A stretch of DNA of 64,000 bases from Pandoraea sp. PE-S2T-3 (GTDB lineage Bacteria > Pseudomonadota > Gammaproteobacteria > Burkholderiales > Burkholderiaceae), in NCBI RefSeq assembly GCF_002179965.1, contig NZ_NGUQ01000015.1, positions 62,001 through 126,000 on the forward strand. Reading direction: 5' to 3'. Below the pieces are notes generated by a model that ran no database searches, was not told where the DNA came from, and saw only the letters and a list, made by a program, of their open reading frames with translations. This document shows positions 59,809 to 64,000 of the stretch, one piece after another. Position 1 is the first letter of the stretch; the number at the start of each line of letters is the position of its first letter. Position numbers and translations under genes: made by a program.

Positions 59809-60510
59809 TTAGACGGCGCGACGCACCATCAACTCCTTGATCTTGCCGATGGCCTTCGTCGGGTTCAGACCCTTCGGGCACACGTCCACGCAGTTCATGA
59901 TGGTGTGGCAGCGGAACAGTCGGTACGGATCTTCCAGGTTGTCCAGACGCTCGCTCGTCGCCGTATCGCGGCTGTCCGCGATGAAGCGATAGGCTTGCAG
60001 CAGGCCAGCCGGGCCGACGAACTTGTCCGGGTTCCACCAGAAGCTCGGGCACGACGTCGAGCACGATGCGCAAAGAATACACTCGTACAGACCATCCAGC
60101 TCATCACGCTGTTCGGGCGACTGAAGGCGCTCCTTCTCCGGTGCCGGCTCGGGGTTGATCAGGTACGGCTTGATCGAGTGGTACTGGTTGAAGAAGTGCG
60201 TCATGTCGACGATCAGGTCGCGAATGACGGGCAGGCCCGGCAGCGGCTTCAGCACGATCTTGTTCGGCAGATCCTTCATGTTGGTCAGGCAGGCCAGACC
60301 ATTCTTGCCGTTGATGTTCATCGCGTCCGAACCGCACACGCCTTCACGGCACGAGCGGCGGAAGGCGATGCCTTCATCGATCTTCTTGAGCTTGACCAGG
60401 GCGTCCAGCAGCATGCGCTCATGACCGTCGAGTTCGACCTCGTAGGTCTGCATGTACGGTGCGGCGTCCTTGTCCGGATCGTAACGGTAGACTTCAAAAA
60501 TACGTTTCAT
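59809..60510 (-). CDS. sdhB: Succinate dehydrogenase iron-sulfur subunit
   Basis: Electron-transfer subunit of complex II, 233 aa. [2Fe-2S] ligands in SCREGVCGSDAMN (C54, C59) and NGLAC; [4Fe-4S] and [3Fe-4S] ligands in CILCASCSTSCPS and CHTIMNCVDVCPKGLNP. The protein ends in the family's KELMVRRAV. It follows sdhA by 15 bp. Confidence 0.98.
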   Translation of the reverse strand: MKRIFEVYRYDPDKDAAPYMQTYEVELDGHERMLLDALVKLKKIDEGIAFRRSCREGVCGSDAMNINGKNGLACLTNMKDLPNKIVLKPLPGLPVIRDLIVDMTHFFNQYHSIKPYLINPEPAPEKERLQSPEQRDELDGLYECILCASCSTSCPSFWWNPDKFVGPAGLLQAYRFIADSRDTATSERLDNLEDPYRLFRCHTIMNCVDVCPKGLNPTKAIGKIKELMVRRAV

Positions 60511-60525
60511 GATCTTGCGAATCCC

Positions 60526-62301
60526 TTAGAACGTCCGCGCCTTGGGCGGAACCGAGTCGACGGTCAGCGGCTTGAGTTGCACCGGCTTGTAATCCAGACG
60601 ATTACCTTCGCTGAAGAACAGCGAGTGGCGCATCCAGTTGGCGTCGTCGCGCTCCGGATAATCGCTGTGCGCGTGTGCGCCACGGCTTTCCTTGCGGGCT
60701 TCGGCTGCGATCATGGTGGCCTTGGCCACTTCGATCAGGTTGTCGACTTCCAGCGCTTCCATACGCGCCGTGTTGAACACCTTCGACTTGTCCTTCAGGT
60801 GGACGTGCGACACGCGCTCGGCCACTTGCAGAATCTCGCCCACGCCTTCCTTGAGCAGGTCGGCGGTACGGAACACGCCTGCATGCTTCTGCATCGTGGC
60901 GCGGACATCGTTGGCGACGTCCTGGGCATACTCGCCCGAGCTCGACCCTTCGAGGCGGCCCAGACGTGCCAGGGCGTTCTCGCCGGCGTCGGCAGGCAGC
61001 GGCTTGTGGTCGCCGTGATTCTTCACGAAGTCGACAATGTGGTTACCGGCCGCACGGCCGAACACCACGAGGTCGAGCAGCGAGTTCGTGCCCAGACGGT
61101 TCGCACCGTGGACCGACACGCACGAGCACTCGCCCACGGCGTAGAAGCCGTTGACCGGCACCGAGGCGCCTTCTTGCTGCACCACGACCTGGCCGTGATA
61201 GTTCGTCGGGATACCACCCATCTGATAGTGGATGGTCGGCACGACCGGAATCGGTTCCTTGATCGCGTCGACGTTGGCGAACTTCAATGCGATTTCGCGA
61301 ATCGACGGCAGGCGCTTCATGATCGTCTCGGCACCGATGTGCGAGAGGTCGAGCAGCACGTAGTCGCCGTTCGGGCCGCAACCGCGGCCTTCCTTGATTT
61401 CCTGGTCCATCGAACGCGACACGAAGTCACGCGGCGCCAGATCCTTCAGCGTCGGGGCGTAACGTTCCATGAAACGCTCGCCGTTCGAGTTGCGCAGAAT
61501 ACCGCCTTCGCCGCGCACACCTTCCGTGATCAGCACGCCCGCGCCGGCCACGCCGGTCGGGTGGAATTGCCAGAATTCCATGTCTTCGAGCGGAATGCCG
61601 GCACGTGCCGCCATGCCCAGACCGTCACCGGTGTTGATGAACGCGTTCGTCGAGGCAGCGTACACACGGCCGGCACCGCCGGTCGCGAACAACGTGCACT
61701 TGGCTTCGAGCAGGTAGACTTCGCCGGTTTCGAGTTCCAGCGCCGACACACCGAGGACATCGCCTTCGGAGTTACGGATCAGGTCGAGCGCCATCCACTC
61801 CACGAAGAAGTGGGTCTTGGCGGCGACGTTTTGCTGATACAGCGTGTGCAGCAGGGCGTGACCGGTACGGTCGGCGGCCGCGCAAGCGCGCTGGACCGGC
61901 TTCTCACCGTAGTTGGCCGTGTGGCCGCCGAACGGGCGCTGATAAATCGTGCCATCCGCGTTACGGTCGAACGGCATGCCGAAGTGTTCGAGCTCGTACA
62001 CGGCGTTCGGTGCCTGACGGCACATGAACTCGATCGCATCCTGGTCGCCGAGCCAGTCGGAGCCCTTGATGGTGTCGTAGAAGTGGTAATGCCAGTTGTC
62101 TTCGCTCATGTTGCCGAGCGAAGCGCCGATGCCGCCTTGGGCAGCAACGGTATGCGAACGGGTGGGGAACACCTTGGACAGCACGGCCACCGACAGACCG
62201 GCCTTGGCCAGTTGCAGCGACGCACGCATGCCCGAACCACCTGCGCCCACGATGACAACGTCAAAGCGGCGGCGCGGCAGCGAATTTTTAATTGCAGCCA
62301 T
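60526..62301 (-). CDS. sdhA: Succinate dehydrogenase flavoprotein subunit
   Basis: Catalytic subunit oxidising succinate to fumarate at a covalently bound FAD, 591 aa. VVIVGAGGSGMRASLQLAKAG is the dinucleotide loop; the FAD-linking His is in TRSHTVAAQGGIGASLGN; substrate-site regions include HPTGVAGAGVLITEGVRGEGG and GANRLGTNSLLDLVVFGRAAG. It lies 3 bp downstream of sdhD. Confidence 0.98.
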   Translation of the reverse strand: MAAIKNSLPRRRFDVVIVGAGGSGMRASLQLAKAGLSVAVLSKVFPTRSHTVAAQGGIGASLGNMSEDNWHYHFYDTIKGSDWLGDQDAIEFMCRQAPNAVYELEHFGMPFDRNADGTIYQRPFGGHTANYGEKPVQRACAAADRTGHALLHTLYQQNVAAKTHFFVEWMALDLIRNSEGDVLGVSALELETGEVYLLEAKCTLFATGGAGRVYAASTNAFINTGDGLGMAARAGIPLEDMEFWQFHPTGVAGAGVLITEGVRGEGGILRNSNGERFMERYAPTLKDLAPRDFVSRSMDQEIKEGRGCGPNGDYVLLDLSHIGAETIMKRLPSIREIALKFANVDAIKEPIPVVPTIHYQMGGIPTNYHGQVVVQQEGASVPVNGFYAVGECSCVSVHGANRLGTNSLLDLVVFGRAAGNHIVDFVKNHGDHKPLPADAGENALARLGRLEGSSSGEYAQDVANDVRATMQKHAGVFRTADLLKEGVGEILQVAERVSHVHLKDKSKVFNTARMEALEVDNLIEVAKATMIAAEARKESRGAHAHSDYPERDDANWMRHSLFFSEGNRLDYKPVQLKPLTVDSVPPKARTF

Positions 62302-62304
62302 TCT

Positions 62305-62670
62305 TTACACTCTCCACAGAATCTGCGCGGCGTAGCCGGCACAAGCCAGCAGCCAGACGATCGTCAGCGCGTACAGCGCCAGTCGCAAACCGACCGGCTT
62401 GACGTAGTCCATCCAGACGTCGCGCACACCGACCCACGCGTGATAGAACAGCGCGAGCAGCGTGACCAACGTGGCCAGCTTCATCCACTGATGCGCGAAA
62501 ATGCCGGCCCAGCCTTCGTAGGAGAAATCCTTGGCGGTGAAGAACCACACCAGCAGGATCACGGTGTACACGGCCATGATGACCGCGGTCATGCGCTGCG
62601 CAATCCAGTCGCGCAGCCCGTAATGGGCGCCGACGACCAGGCGCTTGGAACCAATATTGTTCTGTGCCAT
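62305..62670 (-). CDS. sdhD: Succinate dehydrogenase membrane anchor subunit
   Basis: Second anchor subunit of complex II, 121 aa with three helices. FYHAWVGVRDVWMDYVKP contains the likely heme b His and the conserved Asp-Tyr of the quinone site. One base separates it from sdhC. Confidence 0.95.
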   Translation of the reverse strand: MAQNNIGSKRLVVGAHYGLRDWIAQRMTAVIMAVYTVILLVWFFTAKDFSYEGWAGIFAHQWMKLATLVTLLALFYHAWVGVRDVWMDYVKPVGLRLALYALTIVWLLACAGYAAQILWRV

Positions 62671-62671
62671 C

Positions 62672-63085
62672 TTAGAACGCTCCGAACAGCTTGAGGGCCA
62701 CGGCCAGCGTCAGCACGAGCGACACGACCACGACGACCACTGCCGAGTTCTTGCCGCCTTCCTTGCTCACGGCGTCGTGATTGAAGTCCATGCGCAGGTG
62801 GCGCACGCCAGCACAGAAGTGCTGTAGGAAACCCCACGACAGCGCAAGGATGACGAGCTTGGCAAACCAGTTGGAGGCGATGCTTCGCAGAACGTCGAAG
62901 CTGAGTTCCGACGTGAGGCTCTGTTCGAACAAATACAGCGCGAACGGCAACAGAAGGAACAAGATCACACCGCTAATACGGTGCAGGATAGACACGATAC
63001 CAGCCAGCGGGAGACGGTACGTGACAATCTGTCCGATACCGATATTCCTGTAGACTGGCCGCTCTTTTTTTACCACTTCAGCCAT
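62672..63085 (-). CDS. sdhC: Succinate dehydrogenase cytochrome b556 subunit
   Basis: First anchor subunit, 137 aa, three helices, binding heme b and quinone with SdhD. ILHRISGVILFLLLP and HFCAGVRHLRMDF hold the quinone-site and heme residues. MAEVVKKERP at 63085 is preferred because GGGG lies seven bases upstream; an ATG four codons earlier is possible. First gene of sdhCDAB-sdhE-gltA. A TAAAAT hexamer on the minus strand at 63122-63117 is a weak -10 candidate in the 185-bp leader. Confidence 0.95.
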   Translation of the reverse strand: MAEVVKKERPVYRNIGIGQIVTYRLPLAGIVSILHRISGVILFLLLPFALYLFEQSLTSELSFDVLRSIASNWFAKLVILALSWGFLQHFCAGVRHLRMDFNHDAVSKEGGKNSAVVVVVVSLVLTLAVALKLFGAF

Positions 63086-63270
63086 GCTAGACCCCATGTA
63101 GTTACATCAGCCCCGGATTTTAGCGCCGTTTCTAGTGCGATGCACCATCACGGTTCCCAATGATCCGGAAATTCCTGCCAACGGCGCACGACACGCCGCC
63201 CCTCATGCCTCCAGCCATCAGGTATCTGCCGGCCACGACGCCAACCGATACCCTCGACCGCCCTACCCTC

Positions 63271-64000
63271 TCAACTTAATTCGTTCTGGTAATGATGTTC
63301 CGTGGTGACATACCAGCCCCGGCGCACTTCCACCGGTTTGTCCCCGTAAGTGTAGGAGACGCGCTCCACACTCAGCAGAGGGAAGCCCTTCGGCACCTTC
63401 AGCAGATCCGCCGTCGCGTCGTCCGCGGCCACCGCGCGAACTTTTTCCACGGCGCGAATCATGCGCGTGCCGAATTCGGCTTCGAAGAGACCGTACATCG
63501 GCCCCTTGTATTCATTGAGTTTTTCCGCCGTCAGGCCGCGAAACAGCGTGCCCGGCAGCCAGATTTCGTCGAGCACCGTCGGACGGTCCGAGAAATCCAT
63601 CATGCGGCGAATCAGAATCACTCCGTCGCCGGCGCGCAGGTCGAGCTGACGCGCGATTTCGGCCGGTGCGCGCATACGGCGGCACTCGATCAGACGGCTG
63701 GGCGGATGGTGTTGTTCGCCCGAATCGGGCGCGAGGCGCAAAAACCGGAACTGCACCCGGTCTTCGTGGTGCGTGGCGACAAACGTGCCGCGCCCCTGAC
63801 GGCGCACAAGCAGGTTTTCGGCCGCAAGCTCATCGATGGCTTTGCGCACCGTGCCCTGACTGACCTTGTAGCGGCCGGCCAGATCGACTTCACTCGGAAT
63901 GATTTCGCCGGGCTTCCATTCGCCGGCTTGAAGGCTCTGTGTAATGAGCCCCTTGATCTGCTGGTACAGCGGGCTGAACGTCGGCGACGCGCCTGCCGCA
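63271..64000 (-). CDS. GntR/HutC family transcriptional regulator (5' end beyond window)
   Basis: The frame is open to the right edge, giving 243 codons; the start lies outside. The winged-helix part reads LYQQIKGLITQSLQAGEW, then IIPSEVDLAGRYKVSQGTV, where GntR proteins place the recognition helix, then NLLVRRQGRGTFVA. The C-terminal part is a UTRA ligand domain (GDGVILIRRMMDFSDRPTVLDEIWLP, FPLLSVERVSYTYGDKPVEVRRGWY), the HutC subfamily. It is encoded upstream of sdhC in the same direction, ~185 bp apart, so control of sdh is plausible but inferred only from position. Confidence 0.92.
   Translation of the reverse strand, partial: AAGASPTFSPLYQQIKGLITQSLQAGEWKPGEIIPSEVDLAGRYKVSQGTVRKAIDELAAENLLVRRQGRGTFVATHHEDRVQFRFLRLAPDSGEQHHPPSRLIECRRMRAPAEIARQLDLRAGDGVILIRRMMDFSDRPTVLDEIWLPGTLFRGLTAEKLNEYKGPMYGLFEAEFGTRMIRAVEKVRAVAADDATADLLKVPKGFPLLSVERVSYTYGDKPVEVRRGWYVTTEHHYQNELS

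Noticed and set aside
59905-62694. A 929-codon open frame on the plus strand opposite sdhB and sdhA
   Set aside because: It is a mirror of high-GC codon bias in the sdh genes: His/Arg/Val-rich, no recognisable domain, no ribosome site, and fully antisense to certain genes.

Overview
The window is high-GC, gene-dense bacterial chromosome. Gene content and order point to Burkholderiaceae, most likely Pandoraea or a close relative. The key blocks are cysS-glycosylase-accA-tilS-lysC-tRNA-Ser and the long purF/trp/leu/sdh chain with a DNA methyltransferase between trpB and trpA. The assignment is inferred from gene order and protein character; no database search was possible. Almost everything is housekeeping metabolism. 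I see no prophage, insertion sequence, CRISPR array, toxin-antitoxin pair or obvious defence island.

Left part (1-23 kb): the yejABEF peptide/microcin C importer (yejF cut by the left edge); a lipid A hydroxylase-like gene with a His-rich tail; an MdfA-like efflux pump; an FKBP prolyl isomerase; tRNA-Ser(GCU) with a clear promoter and terminator; then lysC, tilS, accA, a DNA glycosylase with a histone-like tail, and cysS, all on the minus strand. Divergent from cysS run a TPR protein, two cyclophilins (periplasmic then cytoplasmic) and lpxH. lpxH converges on cysE with overlapping 3' ends. trmJ and suhB diverge, followed by gltX.

Middle part (23-37 kb) is the more variable stretch. It holds an alkanesulfonate cluster (ssuE-D-C-B plus a molybdopterin-binding-like TOBE protein) that lacks ssuA, a divergent AraC regulator, a CsaA-like chaperone, an atypical peptide deformylase, a phosphoethanolamine transferase, an MFS exporter and a gabD-type aldehyde dehydrogenase with two perfect palindromes upstream. 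A seven-motif delta-60 repeat protein and a small membrane protein of unknown function follow.

Right part (36-64 kb) is a minus-strand biosynthetic chain. From promoter-distal to promoter-proximal it reads hisC-metZ (behind a SAM-II-type riboswitch with its own terminator), purF-cvpA-SPOR-folC, accD-trpA-methyltransferase-trpB-trpF-truA, fimV, asd-leuB-leuD-entericidin-leuC, and gltA-sdhE-sdhB-sdhA-sdhD-sdhC, preceded by a GntR/HutC regulator cut by the right edge. Many junctions overlap or are under 60 bp, so co-transcription is likely within each block; hairpin terminators separate the blocks.

I found no clearly new multi-gene system. The observations most worth following are the SAM-II/terminator leader of metZ-hisC, the orphan methyltransferase translationally coupled to trpA, the paired palindromic repeats at the leuC promoter, the palindromes upstream of gabD, the histone-tailed glycosylase, the non-canonical deformylase, and the ssu cluster without its binding protein.
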